From Streptomyces sp. col6 (lineage in GTDB: Bacteria; Actinomycetota; Actinomycetes; Streptomycetales; Streptomycetaceae): 64,000 nt of DNA. The stretch's first letter is position 1. Each line of letters opens with the position of its first letter. The position numbers and the translations under genes were made by a program. Location: positions 387,948-451,947 of the forward strand of contig NZ_RDBL01000002.1 in assembly GCF_008042035.1 (NCBI RefSeq). The letters are read 5' to 3'. The notes beneath the pieces are model-generated. The model was not told the DNA's origin. It did not search any database and saw only the letters and a program-made list of their open reading frames with translations. Below are positions 51,968-60,605 of the stretch, one piece after another.

Positions 51968-52897
51968 ATGACTGTGGTCGAACCGACAGAACTCCTGAAG
52001 CCCGCCCCGGCGGCGCCGGCGGTGGACCGGCGCGGCTCCGGTCTCGCGCGGCTCTACGCGCGGCGATTCCTGCGCAACCGGCTCGCCGTCGCCGGGGTGG
52101 CGATCTTCGTCCTGCTGGTGCTGTTCAGCGTGTTCGGCGGCCTGTTCACCCCGTACGCGTACTCCGACGCCGACTTCGCCGCGCTCACCCAGCCACCGAG
52201 CGCCGCCCACTGGTTCGGCACCAACCAGGGCGGCAACGACATCTACGCCTCCGCCGTGCACGGGCTGCGGCGCTCACTGGCCATCGCGGTCAGCGTCTCC
52301 GTCCTGACCATCGTCGTCGCCGCGGTCATCGGCTCCAGCGCCGCGTACTTCGGCGGCCGGGTGGAGAAGGCGACGCTCGCCGTCATCCACTTCCTGCTGG
52401 TCGTGCCCTCCTTCCTCATCCTCGCCCTCGTCTCCCACCGCCTCGCCGGTGACTGGCGGGTCCTCATCGTCGTACTGACGGTGTTCGGCTGGATGTCCAC
52501 CGCGCGCGTCATCTGGTCCGTCTCGACCTCGCTGCGGGAGCGGGACTACGTCACGATCGCCGAGTTCATGGGGGTGACCCCGGCGCGCATCATCCTGCGC
52601 CACATCATCCCCAACCTCGGCTCCCTGCTCATCGTCAACCTGACCCTCGGCGTCGTGGCGACCGTGCTCAGCGAAACCGCCCTGTCGTTCCTCGGGTTCG
52701 GCGTCCAGACCCCGGACGTCTCGCTCGGCACGATGCTCGCCGACGGCGCGAGCACCGTCACCAGCGCGCCCTGGCTGTTCGCCTTCCCCGCCGGCCTGGT
52801 CGTCCTGCTCACCGTCTCGATGACGTTCGTCGGTGACGGGCTGCGCGACGCCCTCGACCCCACATCCACGACCGGTGCGGCAGGAGGCCGACGATGA
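51968..52897 (+). CDS. Peptide-type ABC transporter permease (DppC-like)
   Basis: 309 aa. N-terminal cytosolic tail and first helix (FLRNRLAVAGVAIFVLLVLF), short HWFGTNQGGNDIYA loop typical of DppC, EAA loop EFMGVTPARIILRHIIPNLG, and C-terminal ETALSFLGFGVQTPDVSLGT. Forms the pore with the preceding permease, 1 bp away. Overlaps the ATPase gene by 4 bp. Confidence 0.93.
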   Translation: MTVVEPTELLKPAPAAPAVDRRGSGLARLYARRFLRNRLAVAGVAIFVLLVLFSVFGGLFTPYAYSDADFAALTQPPSAAHWFGTNQGGNDIYASAVHGLRRSLAIAVSVSVLTIVVAAVIGSSAAYFGGRVEKATLAVIHFLLVVPSFLILALVSHRLAGDWRVLIVVLTVFGWMSTARVIWSVSTSLRERDYVTIAEFMGVTPARIILRHIIPNLGSLLIVNLTLGVVATVLSETALSFLGFGVQTPDVSLGTMLADGASTVTSAPWLFAFPAGLVVLLTVSMTFVGDGLRDALDPTSTTGAAGGRR

Positions 52898-54978
52898 CCC
52901 TCGCGACGACCCTGCCCAGCTCCCCGACGCCCGGGGACGCCGCCACGCCCGTGCTCTCGGTGCGGGACCTGCACATCACCTTCCCCTCCGAGGCCGGACC
53001 CGTCGAGGCGGTGCGCGGCATCGGCTTCGACCTGCTGCCCGGCCGCACCCTCGGCATCGTCGGCGAGTCCGGCTCCGGCAAGTCCGCCACCGCCATGGGC
53101 ATCATGGGCCTCCTCCCGCCCACCGCCGCGACGAGCGGCCAGGTGGTGCTCGGCGGACGGGATCTGGTGGGCCTCACCGACAAGGAACTCTCCGCGATAC
53201 GCGGCAACGCCATCGGCATGGTCTTCCAGGACCCGCTCTCCGCGCTCACCCCGATCTTCACCGTGGGCCGGCTGCTCTCCGACGCCCTGCGCGTCCACCA
53301 GGGCCTGACGAAGCGGGCCGCCTGGGAACAGGCCGTCGAACTGCTCGACCTCGTCGGCATCCCCGACCCGCGCGAACGGGCCGCCTCCTTCCCGCACGAG
53401 TTCTCCGGCGGCATGCGCCAGCGCGTCGTCATCGCCATGGCCATCGCCAACAAGCCGTCCGTCCTCGTCGCCGACGAGCCCACCACCGCGCTCGACGTCA
53501 CCGTGCAGGCCCAGATCCTCGACGTCCTGCGCCTCGCCCAGAAGGAGACCGGCGCCGGACTCGTCCTCATCACCCACGACCTCGGAGTCGTCGCGGGCCA
53601 CGCGGACGACGTCGCCGTCATGTACGCGGGCCGGTTCGTGGAGCGCGCCGGCGTCGACGAACTCTTCGCCCGCCCCGTCATGCCGTACACCGCCCGCCTG
53701 CTCGCGGCCGTGCCCACCGTGGACAGCGGGGTACGCCGGCCGCTCGTCCCGATCGGCGGCGAGCCGCCCGCCCTGGTGAACCTCCCGGCCGGCTGCCCCT
53801 TCGCGAGCCGCTGCGCCGTCGCCCTCGACGCCTGCCGCACCGACGAACCCGCCCTGCGCGCGGTCACCGGGCACGGCGACGTGGCCTGCCTGCGCGCCGA
53901 CGAGATCGCCGCCGGGACGCTCGATCCGGCGGGGGGCGCCGCACCCGACGAACCCGACGAGCCGGACGGTCCGTCCGCCGGGGAGGTCGTGCTCCGGGTC
54001 GAGGACCTGGTGAAGACCTTCCCGGTCACCAAGGGAGCCGTGCTCAAACGCCGCGTCGGCACGCTGCGGGCGGTCAACGGGGTCGGCTTCGAGCTGCGGG
54101 CCGGGGAAACCCTGGGCCTGGTGGGGGAGTCGGGCAGCGGCAAGACCACCACCCTGCTGGAGATCCTGCGGCTGAGGCGGCCCGAGAGCGGGCGGATCGA
54201 GATCGCCGGCACCGAGGTCGGGACCGTCGAATCCGCAGCCCGGGTGCGGGAGTTGCGCCGGAACGTGCAGATCGTGATGCAGGACCCGATGGGGGCGCTC
54301 GACCCCCGGCTGCCGGTCTTCGAACTGCTCGCCGAACCGCTGCGCGCGATCGGCCGGGACCGCGCGTCCATCCGGGCCCGCATCAGCGAACTCCTCGCCC
54401 TGGTCGGCCTGGACGAGGCGATGAGCGACCGCTTCCCGGCCGCGCTCTCCGGCGGCCAGCGCCAGCGCATCGGGATCGCCCGCGCCCTCGCGACCGAGCC
54501 GAAGCTGCTCGTGCTCGACGAACCGCTCTCCGCCCTGGACGTGTCCGTGCAGGCGGGCGTGATCAATCTGCTGGCCCGGCTCAAGCGCGAACTGGGCCTC
54601 GCCTACCTGGTGGTGGCCCATGACCTGGCCGTCGTCCGGTACGTGTCCGACCGCATCGCCGTGATGTATCTGGGTCACATCGTGGAGACCGGGGACACCG
54701 AGTCGCTGTTCGCCGACCCCAAGCACCCCTACACCAAGGCCCTGTTGTCCGCCATCCCGGTCCCGGACCCGCAGCGCGAACGCACCCGCGAACGCGTCGT
54801 GCTGGAGGGCGAGCAGCCGAGCGCCGCGCGGCTGCCGGCGGGCTGCGTCTTCGTGGACCGCTGTCCCCTGTACCGGCTGGCCGGCGAGGAGGTGCGGCAG
54901 CGCTGTCGTACGGAACGGCCCGCGCCGTCCCCGGTGTCCGGGCAGCCCGGCCACACGTACGCCTGTCACGCCGTCTGA
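52894..54978 (+). CDS. Fused peptide-transporter ATPases (DppD-DppF type)
   Basis: 694 aa with two complete ABC cassettes joined by an acidic linker (about 345-365, DEPDEPDGPSAGE). First: GESGSGKSAT, SGGMRQRVVIAMAI, ADEPTTALDVTVQ. Second: GESGSGKTTT, SGGQRQRIGIARAL, LDEPLSALDVSVQ. Each half ends with an oligopeptide-transporter C-terminal motif with Cys residues (CPFASRCAVALDAC and CVFVDRCPLYRL), which in relatives holds an iron-sulphur cluster. The fusion replaces the usual two genes. Powers import through the two permeases upstream. Confidence 0.95.
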   Translation: MTLATTLPSSPTPGDAATPVLSVRDLHITFPSEAGPVEAVRGIGFDLLPGRTLGIVGESGSGKSATAMGIMGLLPPTAATSGQVVLGGRDLVGLTDKELSAIRGNAIGMVFQDPLSALTPIFTVGRLLSDALRVHQGLTKRAAWEQAVELLDLVGIPDPRERAASFPHEFSGGMRQRVVIAMAIANKPSVLVADEPTTALDVTVQAQILDVLRLAQKETGAGLVLITHDLGVVAGHADDVAVMYAGRFVERAGVDELFARPVMPYTARLLAAVPTVDSGVRRPLVPIGGEPPALVNLPAGCPFASRCAVALDACRTDEPALRAVTGHGDVACLRADEIAAGTLDPAGGAAPDEPDEPDGPSAGEVVLRVEDLVKTFPVTKGAVLKRRVGTLRAVNGVGFELRAGETLGLVGESGSGKTTTLLEILRLRRPESGRIEIAGTEVGTVESAARVRELRRNVQIVMQDPMGALDPRLPVFELLAEPLRAIGRDRASIRARISELLALVGLDEAMSDRFPAALSGGQRQRIGIARALATEPKLLVLDEPLSALDVSVQAGVINLLARLKRELGLAYLVVAHDLAVVRYVSDRIAVMYLGHIVETGDTESLFADPKHPYTKALLSAIPVPDPQRERTRERVVLEGEQPSAARLPAGCVFVDRCPLYRLAGEEVRQRCRTERPAPSPVSGQPGHTYACHAV

Positions 54979-55042
54979 GGCACCTCCGCACACCGCTTCC
55001 ATCCCTACCGCCACCCCCCTGAAACCGAAGGAACACTCCGCC

Positions 55043-56725
55043 ATGCGCGCAAGACTGGCCATGCCCGTCGCCCTGATCGCCGCCGTCTCCGTCGCCGCCA
55101 CCGCGTGCCAGTCCTCCGGCGGGAGCGACGGCTCCGGCGGTGACGGCAAGGACGCGCCCAAGGCCGCGTCGGCCGCCGTCGACTACAACCCGCAGCCGTA
55201 CGAGAACATCAAGGACGGCGGCACGTACACCACCGTCGGCACCTTCGACGACCAGGGCAACCCGTTCAACGTCAATGCCACGCTGACCGCGTCCCGGGTC
55301 TGGGGCTGGTACAACGCCGACGCGATCACGTATTCGCCGACCGGCGACGTGCAGTACAACAAGGACTACTACAGCGACGTGAAGGTCACCGTCGAGGGCG
55401 GCAACCAGAAGGTCGTTCTGACGATCAACCCGAAGGCGGCTTTCAACGACGGCACGCCCATCGACTGGCGGGCGATCGAGGCCACCTGGAAGGCCAACAA
55501 CGGCTCGGACAAGGGTTTCGCGACCTCGTCGACGGACGGCTACGACCGGATCACCTCGGTCGCGAAGGGCAAGGACGCCAAGCAGGCCGTCATCTCCTTC
55601 AAGGGCGTCAACGCCTCCTGGTCCACCCTGTTCACCACCTTCCTGCACCCGAAGGCCGCGACGGTCGAGAACTTCAACAAGGCGTACGTGAAGAAGGCCC
55701 ACCCCGAGTGGGGCGCGGGCCCGTACACGGTCGGCAAGTGGGACACCCACTCGGGCAACATCACCTTCGTCCGCAACCCCAAGTGGTGGGGCAGGAAGGG
55801 CAAGCTCGACAAGCGCGTCTACGTCAACCTGGAGTCGACGGCGGGCGTCAACGCCTTCAAGAACGGGCAGCTCGACTACACCTCCGCCGTCGACGCGGAG
55901 AGCCTCAAGCAGGTGAAGGGCCTGAAGGGCACCGAGATCCGCAGCGGCGGCAGCCCCTTCGAGTACTCCCTCTACTTCAACACCAAGTCGGCGGTCCTCT
56001 CCGAGAAGGCCGTCCGCAAGGCGATCCAGCAGAGCGTCGACCGCGCCCAGATCGCGAAGATCCAGTTCCAGGGGCTCGACTACAAGGAGCCGCTGCCCGG
56101 CTCCGCGGTGCTCTACAGCTTCCAGAAGGGTTACGAGGACAACCTCTCGGCCGTCCTGAAGTACGACCCGGCCGAGGCGAAGAAGACGCTCGACGCGGCA
56201 GGCTGGAAGCCCGGCTCCGACGGCGTGCGCGCCAAGAACGGCAAGAAGCTCGAAGTGGGCTACACCCTTCTGGGCGACGACCCGCTGGGCAAGGCCACCG
56301 CCGGCGCGTTCGCCGCGATGCTGAAGCCGGCCGGTATCCACCTCGTCATCAAGAAGGGCGACGACGCGGACTTCGCCAAGACCATCAGCGAGCGCAGGTT
56401 CGACATCTTCCTGTCGGGCAACCGCTCGATGGACCCGTTCGGGGCCCGCTACCTGTGCGACTTCTACTGCTCGGACCGTGATTCCAACATCACCGGCTCC
56501 GGCTCGCCGGCCCTGGACAAGAAGATCCGCGCCACCACCGAGATCGCCGATCTCGACCAGCAGGTCGCGGCGGTCAACAAGGTGGAGCGCGAGGCGCTCC
56601 AGGAGTACGCCTTCCTGCCCCTGTTCAGCGGGCCCTCCACGTACGGCGTGAAGAAGGGCCTCGCCAACGTCGGCGCCACGATCTTCTACACCCCGCTGCC
56701 GGAGACGGTCGGCTGGGAGAAGTAG
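55043..56725 (+). CDS. Peptide-type ABC transporter substrate-binding lipoprotein
   Basis: 560 aa. Signal peptide with lipobox TAC (Cys at about 21), then a Gly/Ser-rich tether and the family-5 solute-binding fold: VKVTVEGGNQKVVLTINPKA, FNDGTPIDWRAIEATWKANN, GPYTVGKWDTHSGNITFVRN. Acts outside the membrane, delivering peptides or a related ligand to the permeases. Last gene of the operon. A terminator-like stem follows at 56753-56787. Confidence 0.93.
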   Translation: MRARLAMPVALIAAVSVAATACQSSGGSDGSGGDGKDAPKAASAAVDYNPQPYENIKDGGTYTTVGTFDDQGNPFNVNATLTASRVWGWYNADAITYSPTGDVQYNKDYYSDVKVTVEGGNQKVVLTINPKAAFNDGTPIDWRAIEATWKANNGSDKGFATSSTDGYDRITSVAKGKDAKQAVISFKGVNASWSTLFTTFLHPKAATVENFNKAYVKKAHPEWGAGPYTVGKWDTHSGNITFVRNPKWWGRKGKLDKRVYVNLESTAGVNAFKNGQLDYTSAVDAESLKQVKGLKGTEIRSGGSPFEYSLYFNTKSAVLSEKAVRKAIQQSVDRAQIAKIQFQGLDYKEPLPGSAVLYSFQKGYEDNLSAVLKYDPAEAKKTLDAAGWKPGSDGVRAKNGKKLEVGYTLLGDDPLGKATAGAFAAMLKPAGIHLVIKKGDDADFAKTISERRFDIFLSGNRSMDPFGARYLCDFYCSDRDSNITGSGSPALDKKIRATTEIADLDQQVAAVNKVEREALQEYAFLPLFSGPSTYGVKKGLANVGATIFYTPLPETVGWEK

Positions 56726-56752
56726 CGCCCCCGGCGCCCGGCGCCGAACCGG

Positions 56753-56787
56753 CGGCCCGCGGTCATGTTCCCCATGCCCGCGGGCCG
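56753..56787 (+). terminator. Stem-loop after the peptide transporter operon
   Basis: CGGCCCGCGG (56753-56762) pairs exactly with CCGCGGGCCG (56778-56787) around a 15-nt loop, 28 bp after the stop. A T-poor GC stem of this kind is the usual Streptomyces terminator. Confidence 0.65.
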
Positions 56788-56841
56788 TTGGCGTGTGCGG
56801 GTCCCGTCGTCGCTTCGACTCCTGTGGTCCGTACCAAAGTC

Positions 56842-56935
56842 TTGACACGGCCTTCCTTCACTTCTTAAATCACGTAGCGAACCAAGTGCCCAGTGTCCGC
56901 TCCACCGCGCCTGCTCCACCTGTCATGCGCATGAC
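56842..56935 (+). promoter_or_regulatory. Consensus promoter and palindrome upstream of the glucanase gene
   Basis: TTGACA (56842-56847), a 17-bp spacer and TTAAAT (56865-56870) make a near-consensus housekeeping promoter. Fifty bases on lies a perfect 14-bp palindrome, GTCATGCGCATGAC (56922-56935), within the expected untranslated leader, a candidate repressor site. Confidence 0.6.
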
Positions 56936-56997
56936 TATCTCCGTGCGCACGGCGGGGTTCCCCTTCCCTCCCCGCACACACACCGGAAGGGAGAGTC

Positions 56998-58278
56998 ATG
57001 GACTCCCCACGCCTTTCGCGGCGCCTGCTGCGCTCCGTACTCCCGGCACTCGCTCTCGCCCTGGCCACCGCGGGCCTGGCCGGGACCGGCGGGCCCGCGT
57101 CAGCCGGCACGGCCCCCATGTCGCAGGCCGCGGCGACCGCCACGACGACGTTCTCCGACGAGTTCGACGGGGCCGCCGGTTCGGCCGTCGACGGCAGCAA
57201 GTGGCAGATCGAGACCGGCGACAACGTCAACAACCACGAGCGGCAGTACTACACCTCGGGCAACAAGAACGCGGCACTGGACGGCCAGGGGCATCTGGTC
57301 ATCACCGCCCGCAAGGAGAACCCTTCCAACTACCAGTGCTGGTACGGCACCTGCCAGTACACGTCGGCGCGGCTGAACACCTCGGGCAAGTTCACCCAGG
57401 CGTACGGGCATGTCGAGGCGCGCATGAAGATCCCGCGCGGCCAGGGCATGTGGCCGGCGTTCTGGATGCTGGGCAACGACATCGGTCAGGTCGGGTGGCC
57501 CAATTCGGGTGAGATCGACATCATGGAGAACGTCGGCTTCGAGCCGTCGACCGTGCACGGCACCCTGCACGGCCCCGGCTACTCCGGCTCCGGCGGCATC
57601 GGCGCGGGCTACACCCTGCCGAACGGCCAGGCCTTCGCGGACGCCTTCCACACCTTCGCCGTGGACTGGGCGCCCGACTCCATCACCTGGTCGGTCGACG
57701 GGAACGTCTACCAGCGCCGGACCCCGGCCGACACCAACGGCAACGCCTGGGCCTTCAACAAGCCGTTCTTCCTCATCCTCAACCTCGCGGTCGGCGGCTA
57801 CTGGCCCGGCGACCCCGACGGCAGCACCGCCTTCCCCAACCAGCTCGTCGTCGACCACGTCCGCGTCACCACCAGTGACACCCAGCAGCCCGGTACCGGC
57901 GGGCGGATCACCGGACTCGCCGGCAAGTGCGTCGACGTCGCCGCCGCCAACACCGCCAACGGCACCCCGGTCCAGCTCTACGACTGCAACGGCACCAGTG
58001 CGCAGAAGTGGACCGTGGGCTCGGACGGCACGATCCGGGCCCTCGGCAAGTGCCTCGACGTGGCCTCCGGCGGCACGGCGGACGGCACCCCGGTCCAGCT
58101 CTGGGACTGCAACGGCTCGGCCGCGCAGAAGTGGGCGGTCAGCGGGGCCCGCGACATCGTCAACCCCCAGGCCAACAAGTGCCTGGACGCCACGGGCAAC
58201 AACTCGGCCAACGGCACCCGGCTGCAGATCTGGACCTGCGCCGGCACGGCCAACCAGAAGTGGACGGTGAACGGCTGA
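56998..58278 (+). CDS. Secreted GH16 beta-glucanase with ricin-B lectin domain
   Basis: 426 aa. A signal peptide of about 36 residues (LLRSVLPALALALATAGLAG) precedes a GH16 jelly-roll catalytic domain (about 50-295). Its catalytic loop is GEIDIMENVG, with nucleophile and acid/base Glu, and TSARLNTSGKF and AYGHVEARMKIPRGQGMWPA are canonical. The C-terminal ricin-type beta-trefoil (about 300-426) has three repeats, each with a CxD motif and QKW (KCVDVAAANTANGTPVQLYD type). It degrades beta-1,3- or mixed glucans, such as fungal walls. GGAAGGGAG precedes the ATG. Confidence 0.95.
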   Translation: MDSPRLSRRLLRSVLPALALALATAGLAGTGGPASAGTAPMSQAAATATTTFSDEFDGAAGSAVDGSKWQIETGDNVNNHERQYYTSGNKNAALDGQGHLVITARKENPSNYQCWYGTCQYTSARLNTSGKFTQAYGHVEARMKIPRGQGMWPAFWMLGNDIGQVGWPNSGEIDIMENVGFEPSTVHGTLHGPGYSGSGGIGAGYTLPNGQAFADAFHTFAVDWAPDSITWSVDGNVYQRRTPADTNGNAWAFNKPFFLILNLAVGGYWPGDPDGSTAFPNQLVVDHVRVTTSDTQQPGTGGRITGLAGKCVDVAAANTANGTPVQLYDCNGTSAQKWTVGSDGTIRALGKCLDVASGGTADGTPVQLWDCNGSAAQKWAVSGARDIVNPQANKCLDATGNNSANGTRLQIWTCAGTANQKWTVNG

Positions 58279-58292
58279 CCGTCCGGTCCTCC

Positions 58293-58324
58293 GCGGCCCC
58301 CGGCGCGAGCGCGCCGGGGGCCGC
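58293..58324 (+). terminator. Perfect 14-bp stem after the glucanase gene
   Basis: GCGGCCCCCGGCGC (58293-58306) and GCGCCGGGGGCCGC (58311-58324) pair completely around the tetraloop GAGC, 14 bp after the stop codon. Confidence 0.85.
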
Positions 58325-58387
58325 GTGATCATGTCCGGATGGCGACCGGGTCGCCGGTGCCCCGGTCGCACATGATTGGCTGGGGGC

Positions 58388-59215
58388 ATGATCGATGACT
58401 TCCTCGCCGGTGACCTGACCGAGATCGAAGCGGCGGTCCGCGCGGCGGCCGCCGCCGAGATCATGCCCCGCTACCGGCAGCTCGCCGCCGACGACATCGT
58501 CGAGAAGAACGGTCCGCACGACCTCGTGACCGTCGCGGACCGGCGCGCCGAGGAACACCTCACCGCCTCGCTCGGCCGGCTCCTGCCCGGCTCGGTGGTC
58601 GTCGGCGAGGAGGCCGTCCACGCCGACCCGAAGGTGTACGAGGCGCTGGACGGCGACGCCCCCGTGTGGATCGTCGACCCGGTCGACGGCACCCGCCAGT
58701 TCGTACGCGGCGAGTCCGGCTTCTGCACCCTAGTGGCCCTCGCCCACCGGGGCGAGGTGCTGGCCTCCTGGACGTACGCCCCGGCCCGCGACGAGATGGC
58801 GGTCGCCGTGCGCGGGCGCGGAGCGACGGTCGACGGCACCGCGATACGCGCGGGCTCACCCGCCCCGGAGGCCGTCCTGCGCGTCGCCATGTCGCACCCC
58901 GACTACACCACCGACGAGCAGAAGCGCGCCCTGCTGGGCCTGCGCGCCGACGGCTTCGACGCCCGCCCCTGCGGCTCGGCGGGCCTCGAATACCTCGCCG
59001 TCGCCCGGGGCGAGAGCGACGCCGTCGCCTTCAACTGGGAGTACGCGTGGGACCACGCGGCGGGGCTCCTCCTCGTCGCCGAGGCGGGCGGCACGCAGTC
59101 CACGCTGGCCGGCGAGCCCTTCCATATCGCCGGCGGCAACGCCCTGCCCTTCACCGCCGCCCGCGACCGTGCCACCGCCGACCGCGTCCTGGCGGCGCTG
59201 CGCACGGGCGCCTGA
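58388..59215 (+). CDS. Inositol-monophosphatase-family phosphatase
   Basis: 275 aa. Lithium-sensitive phosphatase signatures: VGEEAV (metal Glu), WIVDPVDGTRQFVRG (Asp-Pro-Val-Asp-Gly) and the C-terminal YAWDHAAGLLLVAEAGG. Members hydrolyse inositol phosphate, histidinol phosphate or 3'-phosphoadenosine phosphates. Which one applies here is not decided by sequence or context. ATG 58388 gives the best start. Confidence 0.88.
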   Translation: MIDDFLAGDLTEIEAAVRAAAAAEIMPRYRQLAADDIVEKNGPHDLVTVADRRAEEHLTASLGRLLPGSVVVGEEAVHADPKVYEALDGDAPVWIVDPVDGTRQFVRGESGFCTLVALAHRGEVLASWTYAPARDEMAVAVRGRGATVDGTAIRAGSPAPEAVLRVAMSHPDYTTDEQKRALLGLRADGFDARPCGSAGLEYLAVARGESDAVAFNWEYAWDHAAGLLLVAEAGGTQSTLAGEPFHIAGGNALPFTAARDRATADRVLAALRTGA

Positions 59216-59230
59216 CGGCGGGCGGGCCGG

Positions 59231-60076
59231 TCAGAGGTCCAGCAGTTCGCGGGTGAGCGCGGTCAGGCGTTTGCGGGCCTCCGGGGCGTACGCCTGGTCG
59301 TGCGCCCGCGCGTCCGTGAACCGGTCGAAGTAGCGGCCGCTGACCTCCGCGAGCGCCGGGTCGGTGATCAGCCGCACCGCCGGGCGCACCCCCTCGTCGA
59401 TGGAGACGGCCGGCGTCAGCCCGTACGCCCGCACGCCCTCGGTGTCCATGAGGTGGGCCGGGTGCAGCGCGTTGATGGTGACGCCGGTGCGGGCCGTCTC
59501 CTCCTCGGCCAGGTCGAACGTCGACATGATCATCGCGAGCTTGCTCCGGCAGTACGCCTCCAGACCCTCGTAGCCACGCTCCATCATGACGTCGTCCAGA
59601 TCGACCGGCGCCTGCCCCATCGAGGCCACCTGGATCACACGCGCGGGCGCGGCGGCCGTGAGCAGCGGCAGCAGCTCCCTGATCAGCAGATACGGCGTCA
59701 GATAATTGACGGTGAACCGCAGTTCATGGCCCTGTGCGCCGAACTCGCGGCGCAGGGGTTCGCTGCCTCCACCGGCCACCGCGTTGTTGACCAGTACGTC
59801 GAGCCGGGGCTCGGCCGCACGGATGTCCGCCGCCATGGCCCGGACCTGGTCGAGGTCGGAGAGGTCCGCGAGATAGGTGCGCACCTCGGCCCGGCCGGCC
59901 GAGAGCTCCCGCGTCTCGGCGGCGGCCCGGTCGAGCCGGGCCCGGTCGCGGCCGTGCAGGAGCAGCGTCGCGCCGCGCCCGGCCAGGTCGCGGGCGAGGT
60001 GGAGGCCGAGGCCCTGAGTGGCACCGGTGATCAGAACGGTGCGGTCGAAGGTGTCGGGTGCCGTGTAGGTATCCAT
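59231..60076 (-). CDS. Short-chain dehydrogenase/reductase
   Basis: 281 aa. Rossmann signature TGATQGLGLHLAR at about 15-27, NNAVAGGG, active-site Ser in VASMGQ and Tyr-x-x-x-Lys in AYCRSK. The Ser-Tyr spacing is longer than in classical SDRs, like light-dependent-reductase-type retinol dehydrogenase relatives. ATG 60076 lacks a strong ribosome site; ATG 60106 is an alternative that would place part of the palindrome in the coding region. It is divergent from a MarR regulator. Confidence 0.85.
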   Translation of the reverse strand: MDTYTAPDTFDRTVLITGATQGLGLHLARDLAGRGATLLLHGRDRARLDRAAAETRELSAGRAEVRTYLADLSDLDQVRAMAADIRAAEPRLDVLVNNAVAGGGSEPLRREFGAQGHELRFTVNYLTPYLLIRELLPLLTAAAPARVIQVASMGQAPVDLDDVMMERGYEGLEAYCRSKLAMIMSTFDLAEEETARTGVTINALHPAHLMDTEGVRAYGLTPAVSIDEGVRPAVRLITDPALAEVSGRYFDRFTDARAHDQAYAPEARKRLTALTRELLDL

Positions 60077-60088
60077 GCCCTGAGTTAT

Positions 60089-60102
60089 ATCAAGGTCTTG
60101 AT
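60089..60102. promoter_or_regulatory. MarR-type palindrome
   Basis: ATCAAG-GT-CTTGAT, perfect 6-bp arms about a 2-bp centre, 13 bp upstream of the SDR start and 65 bp before the MarR start. Sequence and position fit the operator of the divergent MarR protein. Confidence 0.65.
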
Positions 60103-60166
60103 TCATATTCCATGGCTGTCTCATGTGTGCCCCCTGTCATATGTGCGTGGCTGTACGCTCGCAGGC

Positions 60167-60598
60167 ATGGGAATGACCGCCGGTGAACGCCTCGGCCTGG
60201 ACATCAAGCGCGCCGAGCAGGCCCTCATGGCGGCCAAGGGCGCCGCGCTGAAGGACGACGGCCTGACGGTCGCGCAGTACGCGGCGCTGCTCGCGCTCTC
60301 CGACAACCCCGGGATCTCGGGGGCGGCACTGGCGCGGGCGTGCCTCGTGACGCCCCAGGCGATGGCGGCGGTGCTCAAGCACCTGGAGGAGCGCGGCCTG
60401 ATCGCCAGGTCCGCGCATCCCTACCACCAGAAGATGCTGGAGACCCGGCTGACGGAGGCCGGGACGGAGACCCTGCGCAAGGCCGACGAGCGGGCGGTAC
60501 GGATCGAACGCCGCATCGCGGACGCGCTCACCCCCGGGGAACGCGACACACTGCGCGACCTGCTGGCCCGCTGCGTCACCGCCATCCGCGCGGACTGA
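60167..60598 (+). CDS. MarR-family regulator
   Basis: 143 aa, typical single-domain MarR. DNA-binding winged helix: TVAQYAALLALSDNPGISGA, then LARACLVTPQAMAAVLKHLE (recognition helix) and ERGLIARSAHPYHQKMLETR (wing). Dimerisation helices lie at both ends. It probably represses the divergent SDR gene in answer to a small hydrophobic or oxidant molecule, with the palindrome in between as its site. Confidence 0.92.
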   Translation: MGMTAGERLGLDIKRAEQALMAAKGAALKDDGLTVAQYAALLALSDNPGISGAALARACLVTPQAMAAVLKHLEERGLIARSAHPYHQKMLETRLTEAGTETLRKADERAVRIERRIADALTPGERDTLRDLLARCVTAIRAD

Positions 60599-60605
60599 GC
60601 CCCGG

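Noticed and set aside
57898..58278. Repeats in the glucanase C-terminus as a tandem DNA repeat
   Set aside because: They are the three internal repeats of a ricin-B beta-trefoil domain (CxD...QKW) and are fully explained by protein structure.
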